Source: Porodaedalea pini (taxonomy: Eukaryota > Basidiomycota > Agaricomycetes > Hymenochaetales > Hymenochaetaceae). Taken from it: a stretch of DNA of 64,000 nt. A program made the translations under genes and the position numbers. The notes below the pieces were generated by a model. That model was not told where the DNA came from. It saw only the letters and a program-made list of their open reading frames with translations, and searched no databases. This document shows, piece after piece, positions 10,001 through 20,191 of this stretch. Numbering within the stretch: position 1 is the first letter of the stretch; each line of letters starts with the position of its first letter. The DNA lies in contig NBAY01000075.1 of assembly GCA_002794775.1 (NCBI GenBank), positions 62,001 through 126,000 on the forward strand, given 5' to 3'.

Positions 10001-11432
10001 AACTATTGGTTGTCGCTGGGTGTTCAAACTCAAGCGCAAGGCAGATGGCTCTGTGGACAGGTACAAGGCAAGACTGGTTGCAAAGGGATACTCACAGCGA
10101 CCAGGATTGGAGTTTTCACAGGTGTTTGCACCAACTGCAAAGTGGGCGGCACTACGTGCAATTCTGGCTATAGCTGCACTTGAGGACCTTGAGCTTTACA
10201 GTGTAGACATCTCCACCGCTTTTCTCAATGGTGAGATGGATCATGATGTCTACATGGACCAGCCTGAAGGGTTTGAGGAGTATTATGGTGCTGGATTTGT
10301 TCTTAAGCTAGTAAAGTCTATCTATGGACTGAAACAAGCTGGACGCCAGTGGCACAAGAAACTCGATTCAGTACTGAAGGGTATGGGCTTCCAACTGGTG
10401 CGCTGCGACAACAGTATATGGGTCTATCGCAGAGAGGATGTGCGCATTATCATTCCTGTCTATGTTGATGACATGACTATTGCTGCAAAGTCGAAGGAGC
10501 AGTACCAGTTTGTGAAAAGTGAATTGGAGAAGCACTTCAAGCTACATGACCTCGGGCCAACTTCATTCCTCTTGGGAGTTCACATTGAGCGTGATCGCTC
10601 TCAGCACTCTTTGTCTATATCTCAGCGCCAGTATATCATTGACATACTTGAGCGTTTTGAACTTAGCAATTGTGGCACTGTGACAACCCCACTACCTGAA
10701 GGTCATAAGCTTAGCAAGTCCATGGCTCCCAAGAATGATGAAGAGACTGCCTTCATGAAGACTGTTCCTTACAAGCAGTTGGTGGGCGCTCTCATGTATC
10801 TTGCTGTGGCTACACGCCCAGACATTGCTTATGCAGTGGGAGTTCTGGCACGTTTTAGTGCTAATCCTGGCATGGCTCACTGGAAGGCTGCAAAGCACTT
10901 GTGTCGTTACCTTCAAGGTACCAAAGACTACAAGTTGACTTATGCATCTGACCCCAACTCAGCTGAGCTGTTCACCACATTCTCTGATGCAGACCATGGT
11001 GGTGATGAGGATGACAGGCGCTCTACAAGTGGCATGGTGGTTAAAATGGGAACTGGTGCAATCAGTTGGGCAAGTCGGTTGCAAACCATTGTGACTCTCT
11101 CTACTACTGAGGCAGAATACATTGCTGCTGTACAATCAGGACAAGAGATCATATGGTTGCGCAACTTGCTCACTGAGTTTGGGTATCATTTTGATGCCCC
11201 ATCTGTTCTCTATGTTGACAACCAGTCTGCATTAGCAGTTGCCAGAAATCCTGAACATCATGGGCGCATGAAACACCTGGATTTGCGTCATTACTGGCTG
11301 AGAGATGTGGTTGAAGCAGGCTATGTGGATGTGAGGTACTTGCCCACTAAGTCTATGCCAGCTGATATCATGACCAAAGCCCTTGGGCGCTTGAAAGTGG
11401 GAGAGTTGTGTGGGATGTTAGGTCTTAGGTGA
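7017..11432 (+). CDS. Copia gag-pol polyprotein, 1471 aa, intact
   Basis: Single open frame from ATG to TGA. Gag occupies residues 1 to about 230 with a zinc knuckle CEFCGIKGHPESKC at 227-240. The protease active site DTGATC is near 308. The integrase zinc-binding region (LWHRRFAHLHHG ... CEPCIAGKQH) spans about 440-485. The integrase core has its acidic residues in HSDVHG, RDDKGGEY and NGVAERANRTL (about 507-625). A Pro/Ser-rich linker with a run of Asp follows. Reverse transcriptase runs from IGCRWVFKLKRK (about 996) through YVDDMTI (about 1148), and RNase H from FSDADHGGDEDDRRSTSG (about 1322). All catalytic motifs that can be recognised are present, so the copy could be competent. About ten residues differ from copy B. 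Confidence 0.95.
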   Translation: MSESAPADSLSSFNKLGEGNYPTWKFDMQAALQYKKLWRLVSGKESKPSSPPDKVELWEERAEQAAGLIYQKLENSMQILVQSHMGDPVEMWKALEKLHKQDNPAARFIAYDEFFGISKKEDESLTALVSRVEHGLHNIRNTRTSTLKLEEFEDELACVALVRSLPEEYSSFRSALLLLTDFKLKTLKEAFMQEQMNRQSRAGDQSMALKASSAPSKPSSSSQPVVCEFCGIKGHPESKCFKRRDAIEAIRAKRKDNKGKTKEKAQSAQQDDSESVQSAEFAGNASTPDFTNPHTPLILDAGTDWIVDTGATCHMTPHRHWFHKYSPNRTPIRLANNEIIYSVGVGTVRFQPVINGKDGHLLEFERVLHVPDLRNNLLSVLYLTRAKSYIVTIQRDKILFNRNGTLLFTANVTPNNAASLNGQVVPMSAFSALTSTCPLDLTLWHRRFAHLHHGDVKKLLNEHLVEGMVIKSKDLPDPICEPCIAGKQHRSNVSKLASHRASSLLQLVHSDVHGPLPIQSRNGYKYWITFIDDFSRFWAVLPLKKKSDAFSAFKHFKAYAENQLDLKIKATRDDKGGEYMPKEWDQLCENEGIHRQHTVRNEPHQNGVAERANRTLAEGITTMLNEAHLPATFWWDAVAAFVHVHNRSPTSAVNDNTPYQLWYKSKPDVSHFRVFGCTSYVHVQKDQRKQLQSHTQKCVFLGYPANYKGWLFWNPVTRKEIISDSAQFDERVFPGNSRTPVDLRVQSPPEAKDLPEQVGVESDDDDDVLPSPPPPVRPVDPPVPPPTRSPSSLASARKHTVSPPPSQTPPAKKPRSEHPNQTQTPSSAPPPRPKPRTTTGAWDRMINPLMDYPGRRIPRPDPVPIPEPEVVHQPEMDVHMEDAEQHDELDVMSEEEMQAEALMFNGLMDFGTNAGLEDKYIAFDDAFDYVFKSTNRLEHVFSAEVRKQYGPEPYQWKDIKGRPDAHLWEQAAMEEFISLIENGTFQPVRLPTGRKTIGCRWVFKLKRKADGSVDRYKARLVAKGYSQRPGLEFSQVFAPTAKWAALRAILAIAALEDLELYSVDISTAFLNGEMDHDVYMDQPEGFEEYYGAGFVLKLVKSIYGLKQAGRQWHKKLDSVLKGMGFQLVRCDNSIWVYRREDVRIIIPVYVDDMTIAAKSKEQYQFVKSELEKHFKLHDLGPTSFLLGVHIERDRSQHSLSISQRQYIIDILERFELSNCGTVTTPLPEGHKLSKSMAPKNDEETAFMKTVPYKQLVGALMYLAVATRPDIAYAVGVLARFSANPGMAHWKAAKHLCRYLQGTKDYKLTYASDPNSAELFTTFSDADHGGDEDDRRSTSGMVVKMGTGAISWASRLQTIVTLSTTEAEYIAAVQSGQEIIWLRNLLTEFGYHFDAPSVLYVDNQSALAVARNPEHHGRMKHLDLRHYWLRDVVEAGYVDVRYLPTKSMPADIMTKALGRLKVGELCGMLGLR

Positions 11433-11451
11433 CTTACAGATGTGTCAGATC

Positions 11452-11460
11452 AGGTGGGAG
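11452..11460 (+). other. Polypurine tract of copia copy A
   Basis: AGGTGGGAG lies immediately before the 3' LTR, the expected place for plus-strand priming. The same tract precedes the 3' LTR of copy B at 32676-32684. Confidence 0.75.
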
Positions 11461-11743
11461 TGTTGGAAGTGTGATTCTGACACTTATTTTATGTTTTCCA
11501 TGCTTTTCTTGATTTATTCCCACGCCTCTGTTCGCACATGCGCGCGCATGTGTGAACATCACGTGATTTTTGTCTTATGTAATATTAGCTTCAAAGCGGC
11601 TGAGACAATGTATGAGTGTCCCTATCTGTTGCACTCATCCATTGGACTCAGGTATGCACTTGTATATTAATATATATCTATCTGTTGCACTCATCCATTG
11701 GACTCAGGTGTGAAGTGTGACCCCTTTTGGTTCACTGCTGCTA
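11461..11743 (+). repeat. 3' LTR of copia copy A
   Basis: It matches the 5' LTR but ends CTGCTGCTA at 11743, without the final ATA, and joins directly to the truncated minus-strand gene at 11744. It carries GTGTGAAC in the palindrome arm, like the 3' LTR of copy B and the solo LTR. Confidence 0.9.
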
Positions 11744-12958
11744 TTAAGGGATTCATCTTCATTCCCCACACCATGTTGCACATCTTCTGCACTGCATGTT
11801 GTCTCATACTCCCATCCGGCAACAAATATGAAGACCTCCAAAGGCGTTTTCCAATGTTGTCATCAGAAGTTTGGGCACCCAGCTTTGCAAACTTGTGATT
11901 TAGGGTACTGAACCATTCTGGCAACCTCACATCCTCCAAGACGTGATGCCACACTGAGGCGTAGTTATCAAATAGATTCGACCAAATAGTTTCATCCGCT
12001 GTTCTAAGGGGATGTGCTGCGCTATCACCATCAGTGATGTGTTTATGCGCCAGGATAGCGCGCAGATATTCCTCGTTCCTGATTATGTCCAATGTGCTAG
12101 ATGCCCGCAGTATCGCCCTTTCTGCCATCTCCCTGTCTGCAGAACCGAGAGTCGTTTTCTGAAGTACCGCTGACATCCCGGTTTGATACGTGGTAAGGAA
12201 ATTGACGATATTGGATTCTTTGATGTTGGCCATGAGCTGAGCCACGCATGCACTACGAACACGTCCACCATTGGCTTGGTGAGTAGCCAGAAACACATCG
12301 CAAGTGTTGTCCGTAATATTCTCATATAGTGAATTTTGTAGGAGACGACGATAATCCAACCATCCGTGACAAGCGCCATCCCGAACTGACCTAATAAAAA
12401 ACCAAGATACCATTTGACAACAAGCGTGAAGGTGTACGTGACTATTTGCTTCACTGTCCTGAAAAAAAAGGGTCAGATGGCTCAAATGCAATATAATGTT
12501 CATACACTCACCCCCCTAAATGCCAATTCAAGGTCGTCAATTTTCGTGCCAAATCCCTCTTCCAGGTGGTCAAACCTCTTCGGCAAATTTTCCAACATTG
12601 TAAAGCGATCACTGAGCTCCTTCATCTGTTTCGTGTGATTCTCATCCTTGTCGCTGAATGTTCGCCAAAATTGTGCTCTCATCTCATCCATCTTAACCTC
12701 CATGTCATTCATCTTGTCCGTCACCTTCTTATTGTCCTCCTCCAGCTTAGCAAATCGACCCTCACTCATCCTAGAGGCCCACATTTCAAGACCGGATTTG
12801 ATATAAAGATTTGTGAGGAATTCTTCGAAGCCGTCCTCCTCCACAACGAGACTACGAGTCGGCGATGTTGCAACTACTTGTAGGAGATAAGGCGTAACTT
12901 GGCCAATAAATGTTTGTAAGCCTGCATTTGACACCGTTGTTATTATCATTGTCGACAT
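11744..12958 (-). pseudogene. Unknown fungal protein gene with coiled coil, 3' end cut off by copia copy A
   Basis: I do not recognise this family. Exon 1 runs 12958-12512 from the first in-frame ATG (MSTMIITTVSNAG); a 53 bp intron (12511-12459, GTGAGT...TTTTTTCAG) joins in phase 0 to exon 2 (12458-11744). Residues about 70-145 are charged with a heptad-like pattern (KLEEDNKKVTDKMNDMEVKM), suggesting a coiled coil. The second exon is a helical-looking region without known motif. The frame runs straight into the copia LTR and stops there at 11691, so the natural C-terminus is missing. Exons upstream of 12958 are possible, because a branch-point-like sequence is seen near 13045. Confidence 0.5.
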
Positions 12959-15667
12959 TGTCGACAGATTTGACGGTGTGGATGATGGCGGTAGAGGAGA
13001 ATACGGAGAGTCGCAGTAGAAGGTTCCAGTTGCCAATGCATTAGTAAGCAAGTTATATACATAATGATAGTGACAAACACACCAATGTTCCCTGGCGATC
13101 TGGCTTCTGTAGAAGTCTCAGGAGTCATACTATGCGTAATCCCAGTACCTGTATAAGGAAGAATAATCACTAATAATAAAAGACACAAATATACACTAAT
13201 AAGTATCAGGAACACATCGGTGATGAGTCAATTAGTTTACCCTTTATTCTTGGATAGAATTTCAGATGGAGGAGCGCGATGAAGACAAGTGTGGAGGAGG
13301 AGAGGATGGGGAGCCTTATATGAATCTCCTCAGTCAGGGCCACACCATCGGTTCGATCCGAACAAAACTATCACGTGTAATCAATCGAACCTCCATTTAG
13401 ATATAGGTGACACAAAACAAATCTGATTCCCCTGGACCGTATGCCACCTTGCAGAGCTCAATTTTTGTTTCATGCAATTCTCTAGTTTTTGTCTCAAAAA
13501 TAAATGTGCATCCTCCTCATATTCATCTATATCTTCAAAACAACTTAGAAAATTGACGGTTTCTCACATTTAGCATTTCTTTTTTTCGTGACTCCTTTGT
13601 CAAGCCAATCAGAGCTCGCAATATAGTTGTTCTCCAAAATGGATCCTCTCACAGCCCCTTTCTCAGCTCCTTCGCCTGTTTTATTTTTGAACACTGTACA
13701 TGTGATACAGCACTTCCGGAAAATGATGACACTTTTAATTTTTTTTCCTAGAGTTTCCCTATATAGCAAAACTTTATCTGCCATACACAAAATTTTCATA
13801 CTCTTCAGGATCGCCGCGCTTGTCGAAAACAGTTCTTCAATAGGGGGAAACGGTAGACACTCTGCCAATTTTTATGTCCTGCCAGCTATTGGTCTTGACA
13901 GCATGTTCGACTGCTCTGTCATCGAGGATGCTTTCAATACACATTTATCCACCGAATTCATCACCAGTCTTCTGGAAAAAAAAAACGAACCCCTTCCCTA
14001 ATTATCAATCTGATAAGCGAAACTTCTTCGACCAAGCGATACAGTGGGTTAGCTGGGTTAGGGATCAGATAACCGTGTTAATTCCACAATGATACAATTC
14101 TGAAGGGGCTTGAGATGCACCAAGGTGGCATAGACAGTCTCGTCTACCGGTGCATAGTTGACAAGCTATCACAGGATGATGCGGAGGCCGAGTGTCAGAG
14201 AAGGAGCTGAAGGACTACTGATTGCGATCTGACCTATATTTACGAGGAAGACTATGACGAAGAACCAACACAACTTGATATAGCCCGAATGGCCAATGAG
14301 GATCCAAACGACTGGGATGAATAGAGTGTTGAAAAAAGTTTGAGCCCGACGACTAGAGACAATATTCGTTACATGGAACGTCTCCAACGTGAGCCTGAAG
14401 AACCACCTGCCATTGAGCAACCGTGACTCACACTGACTCACACTTGCCGCCTTAGTCGATGATGGGCGCGGCTTGCTCAAAATGAACAGTGAACCACAGG
14501 ATACCATAATTGATGTGCACGACATTGTGGCGGAAATTCTTCGGTCTTCGGTGTCATCGCACAACGGTCTCACTATGCTACACCGCTCCATGGTTCGAAA
14601 AGATCAGAGCAAAGGTTCAACCACAGAATCTTGACTCCAATGCAGATCTCGACGAGCTTGTGCAAGGGGTCAAGGGGTAACTTAAACAGCAGAAGAAGAA
14701 ACGCAAGCAGGATACTGCACATGATGTCGTGGATATGAATATGAACGATGATTTGGTGAATGGCGATTGTTTCTCTTGGTCTTCTCTAAGGGTTGACGCG
14801 CGAATTTTGTTCTGGTTAGAAAAGTTCCAAGAGGCCTGGAAGCATGTTACAGGACACGACTAAGCCAAATAGCGCAGCTCAGGCAGCGAAAGTCAACTCA
14901 AATGAAATACTCACACCTTTTATAAAGGAAATCAAACAGAGTATGAGATGCAGTGAGCACCCGGAGGACTTTTTTGGTTCATTCCAATGGAAGGCATCAG
15001 CCCTACACCATGAACAATTATAATGACCATGCGAGGCTCTTGGTACGTGTCTTCCTCACGTCAATTCATTTCTGGAAGCTTACGAGCTTTCGTAGTTGGC
15101 TAAAACTCCAGGCGTGACGTCTTCGCAGATACCCAGCCAGCTGTTGGGTTACTCGAGACCAACGTGGCCTGCACAGGTCAACATAGACCCAGCCCACTTA
15201 GGACTACAACAAGCAATTGTAAACCAAGTTGGTACCGGACAAGTGCAAGCAGACGCGAATATCGTTGTCCTCCAAACCGTGTAAATAGAAAATGCTTCTG
15301 GAGGAAGAAATCACCATGAGTCATCACTGACAGCTCCCCAGCGTGTACATGACGGGTCGAGACCCTACTGTGGATCAGGTGGAGGCGTGGCAGGAGTCAA
15401 TTACAAATTTCCTAATTTGTACATACATAGAGTTCAGCTTAGTGAGCTGTCTTCTCACGCCCATGAGAAGATCGATAGGTGTCCATCGTCGTTCGTCTTC
15501 AACTGCCACAATGTCAGTACACATGGTTGAGGACTCGGCTTGTAAGTGGCTTGTGCATTTGACACCAATAATCGATTCATTTTGTCAGTGTATACTAGGC
15601 TCGCCCTCCACGATTTCGATGGTAAGCAAAAAATGTTATCTATTGCGCTAAATGTTGAACTAGCTTT
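12959..15667. other. No confident gene; decayed sequence
   Basis: Only short frames without recognisable motifs or convincing splice patterns are visible. The stretch 14210-14300 reads as an acidic peptide (EEDYDEEPTQLDIARM) and 14590-14760 as a charged lysine-rich peptide, each broken by stops, so remnants of old genes are likely. Possible upstream exons of the next gene lie at about 15500-15625 (reading YTRLALHDFDGKQ) but could not be joined in frame. Confidence 0.4.
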
Positions 15668-16918
15668 ATGGCAGAGACGTCACCGCAGTGGGTGGCGAAC
15701 TACAACGAGCTTGTCTGGGCGGCCATAAATTATAAGAATAGGTCGCAGGATGAAGGCATGATAGATTTTTCTACAAAGTTCCTCGATGTGGTCCAGCACC
15801 TTCATCATGTGCTGGTCAACATACAATCGGATAGGAAATTGCTGCTTGATCGGTCTGCAAATATATCGAGCATCAGCAAATCCCTGAATGACCAAGTACA
15901 CGATCTTTATGATCTTGTCAATGACGTGAGTCCCAGCCCGGTTATATATTTGGAATAATTGCAGTGATTTATCATTACCTATCTCTTCCTAGGACCTTGC
16001 AAAAAGGTATCAGATCGGTTGTCGATCTGTACTCAACAAATGTCGGAGGATCACGTACAAGGCAGCCTGCGCTGTCGCCATGGAAAAAACCTACGACAAA
16101 GTCCCCCTAGTAACAAAGGATAGTGACAAATGCCTCCTGCTTATCAAGGAATCCATCAACCATCATGGGGAGGTGGTGCTATCAATCTTGGCCAATCGCA
16201 TGGCCACCTTGCTTGTTGTACTCGGTAAAGTCACCGAAGGCAATGAGCTGTCGCTGATGGAAGTAATGATGGAGTTCCTAAAAGAGGCGACTGACGCTCG
16301 GATCACTGTTACCAGCCTACTGAACGAAATGGACCAACAGCAGAATGAGGGAAAGACGGTCGATCCAGCTATCCGTTCTGTACGAGTGGTGCAGCAGACC
16401 GCCCTAAACCGGTTCCTCACAGTTTTCCCGAAAGAGGAACAGAGTGCGTTGATACTGGCGAATTTCGTGATGATCTCAAAGAACGCCATCCGAGATGTCA
16501 GGAATGAAGCTGCTCACCCGAAGAGTTACAAAGACATTACAGTGGGAATGGTCTATGTTACAAGCAGCATAACCATAACCAAAGCACACAAAATTAGCCT
16601 CCAGGATATGGCCAAACACTTTGAGGATTGGTATACACGAATACAGAAAACGACCAAGAAGACTATTTTGAGGTCAACAAACTCAACAGGCAGTGTATAA
16701 AGGGTCAGAAGAAGAAGAAGGGGAACGTATCCGCATCGGTTTCACCAAAATTCATGACTCCTGAGGTAGTGCCGATTTCTCTACAGACTGCACCTTCTGC
16801 GCCCAGTTCATCCCAGCAGGGATCGCCCCAAAAGCACCGTCTTTCTGATGAGTCACCTCCTGGCTCTTCGAAACGGCCTATCGCGAGCACGTCACAGAGT
16901 GGAAGCGAAGGCACATAG
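15668..16918 (+). CDS. Unknown protein, three exons, helical with basic/Ser-Pro tail
   Basis: Family not recognised. Exons 15668-15925, 15993-16630 and 16690-16918 join through introns GTGAGT...TCCTAG (67 bp) and GTATAC...CAACAG (59 bp) to give 374 residues in one frame; the second splice replaces a stop at 16700 by a longer reading, which supports it. The first two exons are alpha-helical in character, without signal peptide or membrane segment. The last exon has a KKKK cluster followed by a Ser/Pro/Gln-rich tail ending at TAG 16918. The start ATG 15668 is the best visible, but a frame just upstream (ending near 15660, offset by one base) looks protein-like, so the gene may be longer or frameshifted. 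Confidence 0.5.
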
Positions 16919-17416
16919 ATAAGGGTAGCAGCCAGGCGATGGATAATTAGAAAATAACCTTTGTATTATTTGTGTATCGTTCCTGTGCTCCTGTACTCTG
17001 CGCTAAGTTTGCCGACCCTGACCGGTAGGTTCAGCACTGTGGGATTAATTAGTCAGATGAATGAAAGAAAATGGATCTAACCGGGCATATAAAGCCCCAA
17101 GGAGAAATGGGGTTCATGTGTGGCGCCTTTGTCTCCCAACTATATCATCTCCACCTTCAATGTCGTCTGTTGTTACACCCTCTACGCCAATTTCACCACA
17201 CAAGTGTAAGCAGCGACTGAACTGCTGTTTATTCGTTTTGTCGCTGACCGGTGTGATCTAGTGCCAGGTGTGATGAGTGCGCTTCATCTGGACCTTGCCA
17301 GACCGGCCACTGCCCATCGAGCAGGTGATGTTGCTCAGCTCTGCTTTATAGTGCCCACACTCTGACATGGATGATCAGACCACTATACGGGAACGTCTAT
17401 TGAATCTGAAGGTGGA
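16919..17416. other. Intergenic, no feature seen
   Basis: About 500 bp with short frames only. An ATG at 17367 opens a charged peptide (MDDQTTIRERLLNLKVEW) in a different frame from the next gene and may be its true start before a frameshift. Confidence 0.4.
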
Positions 17417-18495
17417 GTGGCAGCACGTCAAGAAGCAAAGGAAAAGGACGCTCACCGAGACGGTGCTCTTTCGGACACCCTGGGACGCTTAAGGGACATT
17501 GTGGAAATTCAAACCCAACAATACATACTTGATTTGCGTCAAGTAACTCAAGAGGAGGAGAATCTTCGTGATCAGGTGGCTATGGCGAATGGATTTGAGG
17601 CCTATTTAAATACCGTAGGTGTTGTTTCTTTTTTCTCGACATAAGAATGGGTTTCATATATATCAATTCCCAGGTATTTCGAGGTAGCGCAATGGAGCTA
17701 AAGCTGACAGAAATCAAGCAGGCATTGCATACTGTCTATGAAGCGGTCCACTGTTTTGTGACATCTCGTTCATCTCGGAGCTGCCAGATGCTTACGAGTC
17801 TCCATGCAGAGACGAATCGCGATTACAACATCGATGAGGTGAAAGATTCCCACGGAGACATCAGTCCCAGGGAACTCGCGCAGAAGCTTTGGGAACTCTT
17901 GGAATGCGATGAAGAATCAAAACACAAGATGGGGTTGCTAGAGTTGAGATCGTTATCAAATCGTTTCTGTCAGCAGTTGGAGAAGTGGGCGAACGATGCG
18001 GAAAACGTAGCCCTTGGCCTGAAGTTAAGCAACCTAGAGACCAAAGATGCAGAGGATCGCTTCACTGTCCTAGAGCGCGCCCATCAGGTCTTCCCGAATG
18101 ACGATATATCACAGGAGACCTTGTTGTTGCTGATTTTTGCGCCATTTCGTAAATACGCACAACGGGGCGACGATAAGGTCATGGCGCACGTTGAGCACGT
18201 GATTGCAACGCAAGGTTTACAGTGTACCGGTCTCTCCGTAGAATTGATGAAGAAGCTTGACATTCTCATCAGGAGGATTCACGATCTCAAACCTTCCTAT
18301 CCCGTTCGTTATCTTGCCGAAGCTTGTAATTACGGACGTGCGATAGACGAAGATGCGATGGACGAAAACGCGATGGACGAAGACGCGATGGACGAAGACG
18401 TGATGGACGAAGACGCGACAGATGAAGATATGACACCAGACACTTCACCACTTACCTATCACAAATTGATCGCGACCAGCACAGCATCAGCTTAG
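17417..18495 (+). CDS. Unknown protein with C-terminal acidic DEDAM repeats
   Basis: Not recognised. Exon 17417-17614 and exon 17674-18495 join in phase 0 over a 59 bp intron (GTAGGT...TTCCCAG), giving 340 codons. The first codon of the open frame is GTG, so the true start is upstream or in the ATG-led frame at 17367. The N-terminal third is charged and probably coiled coil (EAKEKDAHRDGALSDTLGRL); the middle is helical; the end contains six tandem five-residue units (DEDAM-like) from a 15 bp minisatellite. No membrane segment or known motif is visible. It could be a lineage-specific protein. Confidence 0.5.
18346..18435 (+). repeat. 15 bp coding minisatellite, six units
   Basis: Six tandem units of the type GACGAAGACGCGATG encode DEDAM, DENAM, DEDAM, DEDVM, DEDAT, DEDMT. 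The related sequence GAGGACGCGATGGACGAAGG occurs at about 19536-19555 in the separate 19.4 kb module. Confidence 0.85.
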
Positions 18496-18849
18496 TGATC
18501 CATTATTGTGACTGATGTCTGGTACGTGGCTTTTGCATTGCTGGTGCTTTAGCTCATATGACTTAGGCACCTTCAATTCCCTGTTTCCTTGCCTCCGTTC
18601 CTTGAACTGTACTCAAGTTTTTACTTGTGTTTCACTTGGATGGAACATTTGTTCGTAAATTGGCCTCTAAGTGTGTGCTTTTGTTTCTATTATTCTTCGT
18701 TCGGATAATATTACGTATGCGATTCCAGCCAGCCTGGGAATGTACTACACCTGTATGAGTCCTGTTGTTGTAATTTATAGAGAACTTGAACTTGTAACTA
18801 CACTGCATGTGTAAGTCTACCAGTTTATGAATGATGGATTTTAATTGTT
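18496..18849. other. Intergenic, AT-rich, no feature seen
   Basis: Probably 3' untranslated and spacer sequence of the gene ending at 18495; no coding pattern. Confidence 0.4.
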
Positions 18850-19110
18850 CTTTCCTATTTTTACGATTACTGAGTTTACGAAGTATCGTCTTTTAATGTG
18901 GGCCAATTTTTGGAGCCCGATTTGGGTTTTTGTCAGCTTCATAAGCTGATGGCATACCATATATGTTAATTTTGGACCCCTTTTCTACTAAATTCAGGCT
19001 GTGGCTATGAAGGGTTCACTGCTTTTGTGGCTGTACAGTGCTCACTTTCTTCATTGGCATATTTAATTTTATTCAACCATCAAAATCGCAAGCTTGAACC
19101 ATGTAAAAAA
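18850..19110 (+). repeat. Dispersed repeat R1, copy 1 (uninterrupted)
   Basis: Nearly the same 240-260 bp occurs at about 20794-21037 (key words GTTTTTGTCAGCTT, TGGCATACCATATATG, TGGACCCCTTTTCTACTAAA) and, inverted and split by a pogo element, at 46512-46595 plus 48956-48990. It is noncoding. It contains TTTACGAAGTATCGTC, the exact target TA used by the pogo insertion in the third copy. Confidence 0.85.
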
Positions 19111-19413
19111 ACTTCACACAATTCTCTATCTGTCTATGTATTTTTGGTAAAATAAAGTGGCCTGGTTGAATTAAAAATGAGTTGAAAGCAAAGTTGATGA
19201 CAGTGCCAACATGTGATCTCCACCCTTGCGGTCGTCGACGAGTCTGTTTTGCTGCAGCCAAGACATTCACTTCGCTCCCTCATGTGATCCTCAGCAGGAG
19301 GCATACTTGAGCTGATTTGTCTCCTTCACTTTTCTCTCGGGCTGTCTCTGCTTTTTTCTTAATCACACTACATCACTGCTTCTCATGGTAGCCGTCTCAT
19401 CACAGCTGCCTGC
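19111..19413. other. Spacer, no feature seen
   Basis: No coding pattern; CT-rich towards 19310-19360. Confidence 0.35.
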
Positions 19414-19660
19414 CTGCCCACCCGCACTGCTCGAGGCAACAAAGAGATCAATGACAGCATGGCAAGAGGACCTCCAATCGCTCTTTCATCGCATGAAAGA
19501 TCGCTTCCCAGATGTCATCTGGGATCTACTGGATGAGGACGCGATGGACGAAGGCAGCAATGCGGACTCAGAGGTTTGGGGACAAAGGTGAGCACAAGCA
19601 CAGAACCTACCACCTGTCCTTGAGACTGACAAATGCTAGCTATCGTTTATGCTCGCGCTA
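19414..19660 (+). repeat. Shared 5' module of the gene-fragment arrays, copy 1
   Basis: This ~250 bp is closely similar to 37281-37535 and begins CTGCCCACCCGCACTGCTCG in both. It reads in part as MDEGSNxDSEVWG followed by YHLSLRLT. In both places it stands directly upstream of fragments of host genes. The coding origin is unknown. Confidence 0.8.
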
Positions 19661-20191
19661 TTTCTTGTTCTCCTCCTTGCTGGCGCCTTCCCCGCCTCTT
19701 GCTAAATTGGAGTCGTGGCCTGTACAGTTGTTCGGCTCCATCGAAGCAACACAAAGCAGCATGCCGTCGACAGCAAAGCCGTCTCTGGCATCTGCATCTT
19801 CCATCTTATCTGCAGCATCAACGGCGAACACGACGCCCGCCACAGTGCTGCTCAAGCCTAAGGTCGATGTCTCTGTGTTCTTCCATGGTGGCGGAAGCAG
19901 CGCAAAAACCTCTTCACCTGTAAATACTTCCTTTCCCGAGAGCATGGCTTCGCCGCTGATGCGCTCGAACACATTATCTTCCGCTGTGCCGCCTGCACAA
20001 TCCCAAAACACGCCCAGACCAGCTGGCCCCGGTCCTCATCCTCATGCCCACCCATGTCAACAACCTCCACAGCATACCCGCAACCCTTTGTACCCGCAGC
20101 TTTGCGAAATCAAGGCATTGGGAATGGCTCTTGCTCACCGTCTTTCCAGCGCGCCATGCCCAATGGCGCGACGAATAGACCATCCGTCAAC
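19661..20191 (+). pseudogene. Ser/Pro/Thr-rich gene fragment of unknown origin
   Basis: An open stretch (part of a frame 19512-20210) rich in Ser, Thr, Ala and Pro (STANTTPATVLLKPKVDVSV). It carries no domain I can name. It sits between the shared module and the PRP8 piece, so it is probably another captured host-gene segment. Confidence 0.4.

Larger units (their letters stand above)
5744..11743 (+). mobile_element. Ty1/copia retrotransposon, copy A
   Basis: Full structure is visible: 5' LTR, initiator-tRNA half-molecule primer site, ~1 kb untranslated leader, one uninterrupted 1471-codon gag-pol frame, purine tract and 3' LTR. Domain order protease-integrase-RT-RNase H defines Ty1/copia. 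Coding capacity looks complete. It lacks matching flanks: CAGTC precedes it and TTAAG follows it. The 3' LTR also lacks the last ATA found on the other LTR copies. The left flank is copy C while the right flank is a truncated host-type gene, so the present ends are probably the result of recombination rather than a simple insertion. Confidence 0.95.

Noticed and set aside
13345..13370. tRNA-like T-loop word GGTTCGATCC
   Set aside because: No matching acceptor, D or anticodon stems could be placed around it.
17417..17419. GTG as start of the 17.4 kb gene
   Set aside because: Fungal genes rarely use GTG; the 5' end is left open.
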